The notes under the pieces are model-generated. The model worked only from the letters and a program-made list of their open reading frames with translations, searched no databases and was not told where the DNA came from. This document shows positions 34,534 to 43,239 of a stretch of 64,000 nucleotides of DNA, piece by piece. The number at the start of each line of letters is the position of its first letter. Within the stretch, counting starts at the first letter, position 1. This stretch comes from Myxococcales bacterium (lineage in GTDB: Bacteria; Myxococcota_A; Polyangia; Polyangiales; Polyangiaceae), in contig JADJKB010000010.1 in the NCBI GenBank assembly GCA_016706225.1, positions 291,052 through 355,051 of the forward strand. Reading direction: 5' to 3'. Made by a program: the position numbers and the translations under genes.

Positions 34534-34860
34534 TCAGACGAACCCGGCCTTGCGCGCCTGACCTGCCGCGGCCTCGATGGCGCCGGCGAACAGATCCGAG
34601 AGTGAGAGCACGTAGGTCTCTCCCTTCACGGTGCGCGCGTGCACCAGATCTCCGTCGCGCTTGAGCTGTGCGACGCGCGCGACGTTCAGCGCGGCGCCGT
34701 TGAAGGCGGCGTAGAGCGTGAGGTGGTGGCCCTCCGGCAGGTGGAACCAGCCCTCTTTGTCCTTCTTTCCGGCTTCGCAGGCGGCAAGCAGCGCGCTCAG
34801 GTGGTCTTCGGTCATGGCCCATCGCCAAAACCCCCGAAGCGCAGCCGCGTCAAGCGACAT
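34534..34860 (-). CDS. Conserved small protein, unknown function
   Basis: 108 residues from the first ATG, or 93 from ATG 34815 (MTEDHLSALL). A single compact domain with WFHLPEGHHLTLYAAFNGAALNVARV. There is no signal peptide or membrane segment. It appears to head the long minus-strand run that ends with thiE. Not recognised. Confidence 0.6.
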   Translation of the reverse strand: MSLDAAALRGFWRWAMTEDHLSALLAACEAGKKDKEGWFHLPEGHHLTLYAAFNGAALNVARVAQLKRDGDLVHARTVKGETYVLSLSDLFAGAIEAAAGQARKAGFV

Positions 34861-34913
34861 CGGAGCCGAGGCGGGGGTCCGCCGCGGAAATTGCCCCCCG
34901 GGTGGCCTCAGGT

Positions 34914-35705
34914 ATGGTTGCCGCAGTGAACGACGAGCGAGCCGACCACATCGTCGTCCGGGGCCTGACCAAGCGCTTCGGGGACTTCGAGGCGCTGTCC
35001 AAGATCGACATGTCGGTGGCTCGCGGGCACATCGCGGTCATCATCGGCGGCTCCGGCGCGGGCAAGACGACCCTGCTGAAGATCCTGATCGGTCTCGACA
35101 AACCGACCAGCGGCAAGGTGCTGATCTCCGGCACGGACATCGTGCCCTTGTCGGAGCGGCAGATGAACACCGTGCGCAGGAAGATCGCCATGGTGTTTCA
35201 GTACTCGGCGCTCCTGGACAGCATGAACGTGCTCGAGAACGTGGCGTTCCCGCTCAGAGAGCACACGCGGCACTCGGACAAGGAGATCCGCAAGCGGGTC
35301 AGCGAGAAACTGAGGATCCTGGGGCTCGAGGGCACCGAGAGTCGATTTCCCAGCGAGCTGTCCGGCGGCATGCGCAAGCGGGTCGGGCTGGCCCGGGCGT
35401 TGATGCTCGAGCCGGAGATCATCATGTACGACGAGCCGACCAGCGGGCTCGATCCGATCACGGCGCGCATGGTCGACGAGCTGATCGTCACGACGCGCAA
35501 TCGCTTCGACGTGACCAGCATCGTGATCTCGCACGACATGGCCGGCGCGCTGCGGATTGCCGACTACATCTACCTGATGGACAAGGGTCGGATCATCACC
35601 TCGGGGACGCCGTCGGAGCTGGTGCGGGGGCAGAGTGAGCTGGCGCAGCAGTTCTTCGATTCGAGCGGGATCGAGGCCGAGAAGCTGATCCCGCGCGAGG
35701 AGTGA
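34914..35705 (+). CDS. ABC transporter ATPase, MlaF-like
   Basis: A 263-residue ABC ATPase. The start is taken at ATG 34914; a GTG at 34902 is also in frame. Walker A GGSGAGKT is at 45-52, the Q-loop at VFQYSALLDSMNV, the signature LSGGMRKR, and Walker B IIMYDEPTSGLD. The FQYSALLDSM and SGGMRKRVGLARA blocks are typical of MlaF/Mkl ATPases, which drive phospholipid transport between inner and outer membranes. No MlaE permease or MlaD substrate-binding gene follows, so the partner subunits must be encoded elsewhere. It is convergent with the acetyltransferase. Confidence 0.9.
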   Translation: MVAAVNDERADHIVVRGLTKRFGDFEALSKIDMSVARGHIAVIIGGSGAGKTTLLKILIGLDKPTSGKVLISGTDIVPLSERQMNTVRRKIAMVFQYSALLDSMNVLENVAFPLREHTRHSDKEIRKRVSEKLRILGLEGTESRFPSELSGGMRKRVGLARALMLEPEIIMYDEPTSGLDPITARMVDELIVTTRNRFDVTSIVISHDMAGALRIADYIYLMDKGRIITSGTPSELVRGQSELAQQFFDSSGIEAEKLIPREE

Positions 35706-35722
35706 GGGCGGGCACCGGCGAA

Positions 35723-35738
35723 GCGCCCACGTGGGCGC
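35723..35738. repeat. GCGCCCACGTGGGCGC perfect palindrome
   Basis: A 16-bp perfect palindrome in the 56-bp gap between two convergent stop codons. It shares the CCCACGTGGG core with the arrays at 27545 and 37399. The position suits a bidirectional transcription stop, but there is no T-run. Confidence 0.7.
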
Positions 35739-35761
35739 TCGGCGCGGGCGAGCCGCCCCCG

Positions 35762-36352
35762 TCAGCCCTCGAGCACGACCACGTTACCGTCGAGCATGCG
35801 CCGGTAGCGCTCGCCGGTCGCCGAGCAGGTGGCCATGTCGTCGGCGTCGAACACCAGACGTTTGCCGAAGCGGCTCATCCAGCCGGTCTGCTTGGCCGGC
35901 ACCCCCTGCACCAGCGCAAACGCGGGGACGTTGGTCGTGACGACGGCGCCGGCCGCGACAAAACAATGCGAGCCGAGCGTGCGTCCGGGCGTGATGGTCG
36001 CATTCGCGCCGATCGTGGCGCCGCGACCGACGACGGTGCGCTGATACTCCGCGCGGCGCGAGACCGCCGCCCGCGGGTTCATGACGTTGGTGAACACCGC
36101 GCTCGGGCCGACGAACACGTCGTCCTCGAGCACGACGCCGTCGAACAGGCTCACGTTGTTCTGCACCCGCACGCCGTTGCCAACCCGCACGCCGGCGGCC
36201 ACGAAACACCCTTGACCGAGGGAGGATTCGTCGCCGATCTGCGCGCCGGCCATCACGTGACAGAAGTGCCAGACCTTGGTGTTTTCGCCGAGCGTTGCGC
36301 CATCGTCGACGATGGCGGATGGGTGCACGAACGCGCGGGGGTGGATGGCCAT
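35762..36352 (-). CDS. Left-handed beta-helix N-acetyltransferase, WlbB/WbpD-like
   Basis: About 196 residues from ATG 36352 (MAIHPRAFVHPSAIVDDGA). Hexapeptide repeats run through most of the protein (IGDESSLGQGCFVAAGVRVGN, VGRGATIGANATITPGR). FVGPSAVFTNVMNPRA matches the catalytic loop of the UDP-2-acetamido-3-amino-glucuronate N-acetyltransferases WlbB and WbpD. It begins 10 bp after the deacetylase stop, so the two are likely co-transcribed. A third step of a UDP-diacetamido sugar route is inferred. Confidence 0.85.
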   Translation of the reverse strand: MAIHPRAFVHPSAIVDDGATLGENTKVWHFCHVMAGAQIGDESSLGQGCFVAAGVRVGNGVRVQNNVSLFDGVVLEDDVFVGPSAVFTNVMNPRAAVSRRAEYQRTVVGRGATIGANATITPGRTLGSHCFVAAGAVVTTNVPAFALVQGVPAKQTGWMSRFGKRLVFDADDMATCSATGERYRRMLDGNVVVLEG

Positions 36353-36362
36353 GTTCACTCGG

Positions 36363-37277
36363 TCAGGCAATGGCGCGGGCCGCCTCGTCGAGGCGCACGA
36401 AGGAATAACCGGCCCGTTTCAGGCTCTCGACCACCGCGCCCAGGGCATCGAGCTTGTTGCGCAGCGGCACACGCACGTCGGGTTGATGTCGAGTGAGCGC
36501 CGCGAGCCCGTCGCTCGAGTCGAGCACGTCGATGCCGTGCAGCTCCAGGTTCACCAATGGCTCGCCGATGACCATGCGGGTCAAGAGGCGCGCGCGGCTC
36601 GCGCCCGCCAAGGTCAACGTGGTGCCGATGAACGGCAGGCGCAGGCCGCGGGTCACCTGGATCGGAAGCTCGACGAGTCCGCTGCCGCGGCGAAAATACG
36701 GGCGACCGATCCGATAAGGTCGGGTCGGCGCGCTCAAGACGCCGGGGGCGTCGAGGATGGAGCGCGAGCGACGCCCGCGCAGGCGAATGGCGCCCATCGC
36801 CGCGGCCTTTGCCAGGTAGTAGGGCGGGCACGGGAACACACTCGAGTCGTAGGCGACCCCGAGCTCGGCGAGCACGTCGAAGAGCTCGTCGGTGGTGGTG
36901 TAACCGGGTGCGCGGAAGCCAGTGGGGCGATGGCCGGTTGCGCCGGCGAGCACGGTGATGCCGGAGTCGACCTGTCTCAGCATTTCGCTCCGAGGTTGTC
37001 GGGTCAGATCGTACAGGTGATCGAGAGAGTGGTTGGCGATCTCGTGACCGCGCTCTCGGAGCTCGCACAGGCGCAGCGCGTTGGAATCGCGGACCATGTC
37101 GGCGCCGATGGCGAACAAGGTCAGCGGCAGCCCATGCGCGCGGGCGAAGTCGTCGAGTCGGGCGAGGGCGAGATCGTAGACCGCGTGGGCGGCGGCGCCG
37201 GTGGGCGCGGGCAGGCCGTGGATCCCGAAGTAGTTCGGGACTTCGTCGAGATCGACGGACAGGGCGGCGAGTCGCAC
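36363..37277 (-). CDS. NodB-type polysaccharide deacetylase
   Basis: 304 residues from GTG 37277; the frame is open further upstream but that stretch is repeat DNA. Metal-binding motifs are SVDLDE (D9, D11) and HSLDH (H83, H87), followed by GFRAPGYTTT and DSSVFPCPPY. Family members remove N-acetyl groups from chitin, peptidoglycan or exopolysaccharide. The C-terminal block near LELHGIDVLDSSDG resembles cell-wall deacetylases of gene clusters for exported glycans. The acetyltransferase follows directly. Confidence 0.87.
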   Translation of the reverse strand: MRLAALSVDLDEVPNYFGIHGLPAPTGAAAHAVYDLALARLDDFARAHGLPLTLFAIGADMVRDSNALRLCELRERGHEIANHSLDHLYDLTRQPRSEMLRQVDSGITVLAGATGHRPTGFRAPGYTTTDELFDVLAELGVAYDSSVFPCPPYYLAKAAAMGAIRLRGRRSRSILDAPGVLSAPTRPYRIGRPYFRRGSGLVELPIQVTRGLRLPFIGTTLTLAGASRARLLTRMVIGEPLVNLELHGIDVLDSSDGLAALTRHQPDVRVPLRNKLDALGAVVESLKRAGYSFVRLDEAARAIA

Positions 37278-37398
37278 GGGGGCCGGAGCGTAGAGGATTT
37301 TCGGGCGCGCGGGTCGGCGGGAGTGCAGCCGAACGGCCGATGAAAATGGCGAACGTACGGGCGGCCCGCGACGGGGACCGGTTTGTGCTGCAGGGACG

Positions 37399-37890
37399 CC
37401 GCGACCCACGTGGGGGCTCGCCGCGCGCGCCACCGTTCCGGCCCCAGCGCGTCGATGCCGCGACCCACGTGGAGTGCTCGCCGATCCCGCCACCGTTCCG
37501 GCCCCACCGCAACGACGCCGCGACCCACGTGGGCGCTCGCCGATCGCGCCACCGTTCCGGCCCCAGCGCGTCGACGCCGCGACCCACGTGAGTCTCGCCG
37601 ATCGCGCCACCGTTCCGGCCCCGGCGCAACGACGCCGTGACCCACGTGAGTCTCGCCGATCGCGCCACCGTTCCGGCCCCAGCGCGTCGGCGCCGCGACC
37701 CACGTGGGCGCTCGCCGCGCGCAACCCTCCACCGCCGATGCCCGGCCGCACGCCGAGCGCGCCGACGTCCCCGCTGCCGCGTCGACGCCGCGACCCACGT
37801 GGGGGCTCGCCGATCGCGCCACCGTTCCGGCCCCGCGGCGTCGACGCCGCGACCCACGTGGGTGCTCGCCGCGCGCAGCTCTTCGCCGCC
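37399..37890. repeat. Array of eight CACGTG-centred repeats of about 58-60 bp
   Basis: The unit begins CGACCCACGTGGGCGCTCG, then GCCACCGTTCCGGCCCC, then a GCGTCGACGCCG tail. Unit lengths are 58-60 bp, except one unit interrupted by about 35 bp of extra sequence. The CACGTG core is always kept, but its right arm varies (GTGGGCGC, GTGAGTC, GTGGAGTG, GTGGGTGC). The open frames that cross the array have repetitive proteins and are not credible. The rest of the 37278-38147 gap shows no gene. Confidence 0.9.
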
Positions 37891-38147
37891 GCGCCGCCAG
37901 CCCGCAGCGTGTGCCGAGCCGACGCATGCCGTGCGCAAAATCTCCGCGCCGTACGATTTCTCTGGACAGGTTTCTGCGACACCGCGCGCGCCAATCACTC
38001 GCTCGCGCCCCGAAGCCTGCGCCGCGCACGCTCACTGGCTCGCTGAGGCGTGTTCACGCACGAAACGATTTGCGCGCCGGCAAGCCCACCGAAAGCCGCT
38101 CCTAGCGCCAATGGGAGAGCCAAAAAACCTCGTGTTATGCCGGAGGA

Positions 38148-39651
38148 ATGCAGGAATTCAGCTCAACCCCAGCGTCCAACTCAGGCCCTCCGCCCGCAGC
38201 GTCCGCGCCCGACGCATCAGCGTCCGCGCCCGACGCATCAGCGTCCGCGCCCGACGCCTTCAGCGTCCGCGCCCGACGCATCAGCGTCCGCGCCCGACGC
38301 ATCAGCGTCCGCGCCCGACTCCCCTTCACCCGCAGCGTCCGCGCCCGACGCGTCCGCGCCCGACTCCCCTCCCCCCGCAGCGTCAGCGTCCGCGCCCCTC
38401 CCCGACTGGCGCGCCGCGCACGAAGAGCTCCGCGCGCTCGCCCATGCCCGCGCCGCACTCGACTGGCAGGAAGGCCGCGCGATGCTGCGCGCACGTCGCG
38501 CCCAAGCGCATCGCGCGCTCGGCTTCAGCTCCTTCGCCGAGTACATCGCACGACTCTTCGGCTACACGCCGCGCTGGACCGCCGAACGCTTGCGCGTGGC
38601 CGAGGCCCTCGAACACCTGCCGGAGACCGAGCAACACCTGCGCGACGGAGTCGTCAGCTGGTCCGCGGTCCGGGAGCTCACGCGGGTTGCGATCCCGCGC
38701 ACGGAATCGGCGTGGCTCGCGCGGGCGCGCGACCGCTCCCTGCGCGAAATCGAGCGCGCCGTGGCGGGCCGAAAACCCGGCGACACCCCGGATTCGCCGC
38801 CCGATCGGAGTCTGATCCGCCACGTCTTGCGCTTCGACGTGAGCGCCGAGACCTTGGCCTCGTTCCGCGAGGCGCAGTCCGCGCTGGTCCGCGATGCCGG
38901 CGGCGCCCTCGACGACGACGCCATGCTGCTCGAGCTCGCGCGACGCGCCCTCGGCGGACCCTCCGAGCCCGGACGCGCCAGCTACCAGATCGCGTTGACG
39001 CTGTGCGAGAGCTGCGGCCGCGGCGCGCAGAAAGCACGCGATCAGGCCATCGAGGTCGACGCCGCCATCGTTGCGATGGCGTCCTGCGACGCGCAGCTCA
39101 TCGGCAACACGAACCACCACGCGCACGGCAACAGCCCACCCGCCGAGCCCCGCACCCACGTGGGCGCACCCCCTCGACCGCCGGCCGCCAGCAAGCGCAC
39201 AACGCAGACCCTTCCCCCACGTCTGCGCCGACACGTCCTCGCGCGCGACGGCGGTCGTTGCACGGTGCCCGGCTGCTCGAACGCACTCTTCCTCGACGTA
39301 CACCACATCGAGCTGCGCTCCGAAGGCGGACGCCACGAAGCCGACGCGCTCACCACACTCTGCGGCGCGCATCACCGCGCCCTGCACGAGGGGACCCTGC
39401 TGCTCAGCGGTCGCGTCTCGTCCGGTCTCCAGTTTCGACACGCCGATGGCACAGCGTACGGGCGCAAGATTTCCCCCGAGCGCGTCGACGCGTGCATCAA
39501 GACCCACCAGGCTCTGCGCGCCCTCGGCTTTCGTGAAGGCGAAACCGCGCGCGCGCTCGAGGCTGCGCGCCAACACGCCCCCGGAAACGCGGACACGGAG
39601 CAACTCCTGCGCGAGGCGCTGCTCGTCCTCACCGACGCGCGCGCAGCCTGA
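38148..39651 (+). CDS. HNH endonuclease-domain protein, paralogue 2, likely frameshifted
   Basis: The body is in one frame to TGA 39651: helical DUF222-like region (ALDWQEGRAMLRARRAQAHRALG), YTPRWTAERLRVAEAL, and an HNH fold with CTVPGCSNALFLDVHHIEL and TTLCGAHHRALHEG. GGAGGA directly precedes ATG 38148, whose frame reads into SASAPD repeats but leaves them near 38260, where one 21-bp repeat unit has an extra base. The same repeats then continue in the body frame. So either a one-base slip broke the gene, or translation starts at ATG 38137 in the body frame. A CCCACGTGGG palindrome at 39155 is embedded in the linker before the nuclease domain (reads RTHVGA). Confidence 0.8.
38206..38345. repeat. 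21-bp tandem repeat in HNH paralogue 2 (SASAPDA units)
   Basis: About six copies of GCGTCCGCGCCCGACGCATCA with variants. One unit reads GACGCCTTCAGCG, one base longer than the others, and switches the reading frame. Shorter derivatives continue to about 38395. Confidence 0.85.
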
Positions 39652-39786
39652 TCTCGCAACCCGCCCCCCGCCGCGCCGGCGCCCCCGCGAGCCCCGCCGA
39701 TGCGCCTGCCCCAACGCGCGCGATCCCCCGGCCGCGCCCCCCGCCGCCCCGCGAGCGCCCCCCCACAACCCCGCCCGCCCCCACGA

Positions 39787-41643
39787 ATGCCCGCGAACCG
39801 ACGTGCACCCGCTCACGCACCCGTGCAAAGCTCCCGTCCCGTGCGAGGCAAGAGCTGGGATCTCGGCGTGTACCGCTACGGCGGTCGCGCGATCCGCCTG
39901 GTCTGGGCCACGAGCCCCCGCCTGGCTCTGGCCCTCTCCCTGCTCAGCCTCGCCGCCGGCGTCCTCCCCGCCGGCGTCGCCTACGTCGGCAAGCTCATCG
40001 TCGACGCCGTCGTGAACGCAATCCAGCACACCACCGCCGCTGATCCTTCCCTCGCCCTGCGCTGGGTCGCCCTCGAGATGGCGCTGGTCGCAGCGCTGTC
40101 CGCGATCCAGCGCGCCCTCGAGGCGGTGCGTTCGCTGCTGCGCGCGCAGCTCGGCAACCGCGTCAACGTGATGATCCTCGAGAAGGCCCTCACCCTCTCC
40201 CTCGAACATTTCGAGGACTCCGAGCTCTACGACAAGATGACGCGCGCACGCCGCGAAGCGTCCAGCCGACCGCTCAGCCTGGTGATCCGCACCTTCGGCC
40301 TGCTGCAAAACGGCGTCTCCCTCGTCACCTACGGCGCTCTCCTCTGGACGTTCTCCGGCTGGGCCGTGCTCGGCCTGATCGCCGCCGCGCTGCCGGCGGT
40401 CTTCGCCGAGGCGCGCTTCTCCGGCCAGGCCTTCCGCCTCTTCAGCTGGCGCACCCCCGAGACTCGCCAGCAGGGTTATCTCGAGACGGTGCTCTCCCGC
40501 GAGGACTACGCGAAAGAGGTGCAGCTCTTCGGCCTCGGCCCGAAGCTCCTGCACCGCTACCGCGACATCTTCGATCGCCTGTACGTCGAAGACCGCAACC
40601 TCACGCTGCGCCGCGCGTTCTGGGGTTTTGTGATGGGCATGCTCAGCACGGCGGCGTTCTACGGCGCCTACGCCTGGATCGCCGTGTCGGCCGTGGCCTC
40701 CACCATCACGCTCGGTCAGATGACCCTCTACCTGTTGGTCTTCAAACAAGGTCAGAGCGCGCTCACCAGCTCCCTCACCGCGGTCGGCGGCATGTACGAA
40801 GACAACCTGTACCTGTCGAACCTGTACGCCTTCCTCGAACAAGAGGTCCCCCCGCCAACCGGCAAAGCCACCAGCGGCACGTCGCCCGGCGACGGCATCC
40901 GCTTCGAGAACGTCTCGTTCGTGTACCCCGGCAGTGAACAGCCCGCGCTGGACGCCATCGACCTCCACATCCGTCCCGGTGAGAAGCTCGCGCTCGTCGG
41001 CGAGAACGGCTCCGGCAAGACGACGATGATCAAGCTCTTGACGCGTCTCTACCTGCCGACCGAAGGCCGGGTGTTGCTCGACGGCCGGCCCCTCGCCGAG
41101 TGGGACACGGCCACGCTCTACCGGCGCATCGGCGTCATCTTCCAGGACTTCGCGCGGTATCAGATGCTGGTCGGCGAGAACATCGGCGCCGGCGACGTCG
41201 AGGCGTTCGAAGACGAAGCGCGCTGGGCCGACGCCGCGAACAAGGGCCTCGCCGCGCCGTTCATCGACGAGCTGCCGAACAAGTACGAGACGCAGCTTGG
41301 CAAGTGGTTCATGAACGGCCGCGAGCTCTCGGTCGGCCAGTGGCAGAAGATCGCGCTCTCCCGCGCGTTCATGCGCAAACGCGCCGACATCCTCGTGCTC
41401 GACGAGCCGACCGCGTCCATGGACGCCGAGGCCGAGGTGCAGATCTTCGATCGCTTCCGGGAGATGACGAAGGACCAGATCGCGGTGTTGATCTCACATC
41501 GCTTCTCGACGGTGCGCATGGCACATCAGATCGTCGTGCTGGCCGGCGGCCGCATCATCGAGCGCGGCAGCCACGAGGAGCTCGTCGAACAAGACGGCCA
41601 CTACGCGCGTCTGTTCTCGTTGCAGGCGGCCGGCTACCGGTAG
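39787..41643 (+). CDS. ABC exporter, fused permease-ATPase
   Basis: About 618 residues from ATG 39787; an upstream ATG at 39700 adds 29 Pro/Arg-rich residues. The permease half has about six membrane segments (LALALSLLSLAAGVLPAGVAYVG and others). The ATPase half has Walker A GENGSGKTT near 405, signature LSVGQWQKIALSRA near 513, then LVLDEPTASMDAEAE. LSVGQ instead of LSGGQ and the permease pattern resemble lantibiotic-type exporters (NisT/SpaT group). The cargo is unknown. It is preceded by HNH paralogue 2 with a 135-bp gap and no clear ribosome-binding site. Confidence 0.88.
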   Translation: MPANRRAPAHAPVQSSRPVRGKSWDLGVYRYGGRAIRLVWATSPRLALALSLLSLAAGVLPAGVAYVGKLIVDAVVNAIQHTTAADPSLALRWVALEMALVAALSAIQRALEAVRSLLRAQLGNRVNVMILEKALTLSLEHFEDSELYDKMTRARREASSRPLSLVIRTFGLLQNGVSLVTYGALLWTFSGWAVLGLIAAALPAVFAEARFSGQAFRLFSWRTPETRQQGYLETVLSREDYAKEVQLFGLGPKLLHRYRDIFDRLYVEDRNLTLRRAFWGFVMGMLSTAAFYGAYAWIAVSAVASTITLGQMTLYLLVFKQGQSALTSSLTAVGGMYEDNLYLSNLYAFLEQEVPPPTGKATSGTSPGDGIRFENVSFVYPGSEQPALDAIDLHIRPGEKLALVGENGSGKTTMIKLLTRLYLPTEGRVLLDGRPLAEWDTATLYRRIGVIFQDFARYQMLVGENIGAGDVEAFEDEARWADAANKGLAAPFIDELPNKYETQLGKWFMNGRELSVGQWQKIALSRAFMRKRADILVLDEPTASMDAEAEVQIFDRFREMTKDQIAVLISHRFSTVRMAHQIVVLAGGRIIERGSHEELVEQDGHYARLFSLQAAGYR

Positions 41644-41689
41644 GCGGGAAGATCCGGGCGGGGGTGCCCCCGCCTCGTCCGTCCTCGGC

Positions 41690-41900
41690 CGCTGGCGCGG
41701 CCTGCGGGCGGCCGTTCCCCCCCTTGCGTCCGTCCTCGGCCGCTCGCGCGGCCTGCGGGTGGCCGCGGGGGGGAAGAGGCGCGCGGGCGCAGGGAGCGGG
41801 AGCCAGGGCGGGGGCGGGAGCGCGAGCGGGGGCGGGGGCGAGGGCGGGAGCGGGAGCGGGAGCGGGGGCGAGGGCGAGGGCGCAGGGCGAGAGCGGGGGC
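41690..41900. repeat. GC-rich repeated segment before the four-helix-bundle gene
   Basis: Two imperfect copies of CGTCCGTCCTCGGCCGCT followed by GCGCGGCCTGCGGG lie at about 41688-41765. A degenerate GGGCGA/GGGAGC tract follows to 41900. A related CGTCC-rich segment at about 43105-43160 precedes the second four-helix-bundle copy. No gene is supported in 41644-42089. Confidence 0.7.
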
Positions 41901-41914
41901 GAGCGTGAGAGTCG

Positions 41915-42415
41915 GGAGGGGTGGGCTCGCTCGGCAGTCCCATTCTCTCACCGTGCTCGGCGGCGTCCAGGCCGCGGCCGCGACTGCGTCGCGCTGCGCG
42001 GACGCTTCGCGCCCGCGCAGCCTGGACCCCGCCTCCGCGCGGTGAGCCGCCCTTGCCGGTCGGGCGAGAGGCCGACGAGGAGAAAAAACATGCTGCAAAT
42101 CTATCCCATCATTCTCGAGACCCTGCACGACCTGCGGCCCGTCATCGCTCTGCTCGAACGCCGCGACTCCGATCTGACCCGGCAGCTCCGTCGCTGCGCT
42201 TCCAGCATTGCCCTCAATGTCGGAGAGGGAATGTATTCCCGTGGCAAGCTGCGGACCGCGCGCTATCACACCGCGCTCGGCTCGGCGCGCGAGACGCTCT
42301 CGTGCCTCGAGGTCGCCTGCGCCCTCGGTTACGTCACCGCGCCGGATCCGAAGCTCGTTGCCAAGCTCAATCGGGTCATCGGCACGCTCGTGCGCTTGGT
42401 CGGCAGCTGAGGCGC
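41915..42415 (+). repeat. Direct repeat, copy A (about 500 bp)
   Basis: This block starts near GGGTGGGCTCGCTCGGCAGTC and carries the first four-helix-bundle gene. It is repeated almost unchanged at 43240-43750. The leader contains inverted TCCAGG / CCTGGA segments that could form a hairpin. Confidence 0.85.
42090..42410 (+). CDS. Four-helix-bundle protein (S23/IVS type), copy 1
   Basis: 106 residues, ATG preceded by GAGGAGAAAAA. Helical throughout, with RRCASSIALNVGEGMYSRGK, the hallmark of the four-helix-bundle family first seen in 23S rRNA intervening sequences. LGSARETLSCLEVACALGYV is also typical. Its function is unknown; family members are often found beside mobile DNA or retron-type elements. 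It differs from copy 2 by only a few residues. Confidence 0.85.
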   Translation: MLQIYPIILETLHDLRPVIALLERRDSDLTRQLRRCASSIALNVGEGMYSRGKLRTARYHTALGSARETLSCLEVACALGYVTAPDPKLVAKLNRVIGTLVRLVGS

Positions 42416-42428
42416 GGCGGCAAGCGGC

Positions 42429-42755
42429 TCAATTGACGACCCAAACCCCACGCTCGACGACCGCGTCGTACATGGCGTCCGGCGCCAGATCGGCCCCATT
42501 GGGCCAGGTCACAACTCCATGTTCGACCCGCAACTGCGCGAAGAATCCCGCACTGCGAAGTGCCTCGAAGACGGTGCCGGAGACCTGCTGGCTTTGCAGG
42601 AAGACCCGCATGTCGACGCTTCCCTGGGTTCCGTCCGCAAACACCACGCGAAACTGGAAGTCCGACCCTGGGGCTGCCGTAACGACGCGCCAAGGAGCAG
42701 ACGGCGAGGCTACTCCAGCGGCGGGATCGGGAGCGGGGGCTTGAGTGCGCTGCAT
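42429..42755 (-). CDS. DUF2442 domain protein
   Basis: 108 residues from ATG 42755, preceded by GGAGG. The C-terminal half fits DUF2442: FRVVFADGTQGSVDMRVFLQS, then the end WPNGADLAPDAMYDAV. DUF2442 genes are often paired with DUF4160 genes, a pair suspected to be a toxin-antitoxin module. Here it overlaps the upstream DUF4160 gene by 46 bp. The pair is flanked by the two four-helix-bundle repeats. Confidence 0.8.
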   Translation of the reverse strand: MQRTQAPAPDPAAGVASPSAPWRVVTAAPGSDFQFRVVFADGTQGSVDMRVFLQSQQVSGTVFEALRSAGFFAQLRVEHGVVTWPNGADLAPDAMYDAVVERGVWVVN

Positions 42756-42970
42756 AGGTTCCAATCCTCCATCAGGGCTTCGCGGTTGAACGCGGCCCAT
42801 TCGAGCACCAGCGCGAGCGCGCGGCGCGGAAGCGTGCCGCGCGTGACCCGCAGTTCATGAATGTCGATGATCGCTTCGTGCTCGCCGTACGTTGCGTGGA
42901 AATGCGGTGGCCCGTGCTCGCGCCAAAACATCTGGATCGTGATCCCGAAGAAGGCGCTGATGGTCGGCAT
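42710..42970 (-). CDS. DUF4160 domain protein
   Basis: 86 residues starting MPTISAFFGITIQMFWREHGPPHFHATYG, the typical DUF4160 opening, then EAIIDIHELRVTRG and EWAAFNREALMEDW. It is the first gene of the overlapping DUF4160/DUF2442 pair. No activity is established for the family; a toxin or antitoxin role is only suspected. Confidence 0.85.
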   Translation of the reverse strand: MPTISAFFGITIQMFWREHGPPHFHATYGEHEAIIDIHELRVTRGTLPRRALALVLEWAAFNREALMEDWNLCSALKPPLPIPPLE

Positions 42971-43239
42971 TCGTGCTCAGTCAAGGGTTAGCACTCTATG
43001 CGCGAGAAATCTCGGCTGGGTTGGCGTGAGGGAGTGGCGCGGGGACGGGTTTGAGCCCTCGGAAGCACACGCAAATTCGCGAGCGTGTTTGCCTTTGGTG
43101 CCCTCGCCTCGTCCGCTCTCGTCCGTCCTCGTCCGTTCGGGCGGCCTGCGGGGGCGAAGGGCGAGCGCGATGAGCGAGCGCGATGAGCGAGCGCAATGAG
43201 CGACAGGTGTCTGCGGGCGCGGGGCGGGAAGAAGAAACC

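Noticed and set aside
35723..35738. Intrinsic terminator
   Set aside because: The palindrome has no loop and no T-run on either strand, so it is listed as a repeat.
37399..37890. Open frames through the CACGTG array as part of the deacetylase
   Set aside because: The predicted N-terminal 239 residues are translated repeat DNA. The NodB domain starts at GTG 37277.
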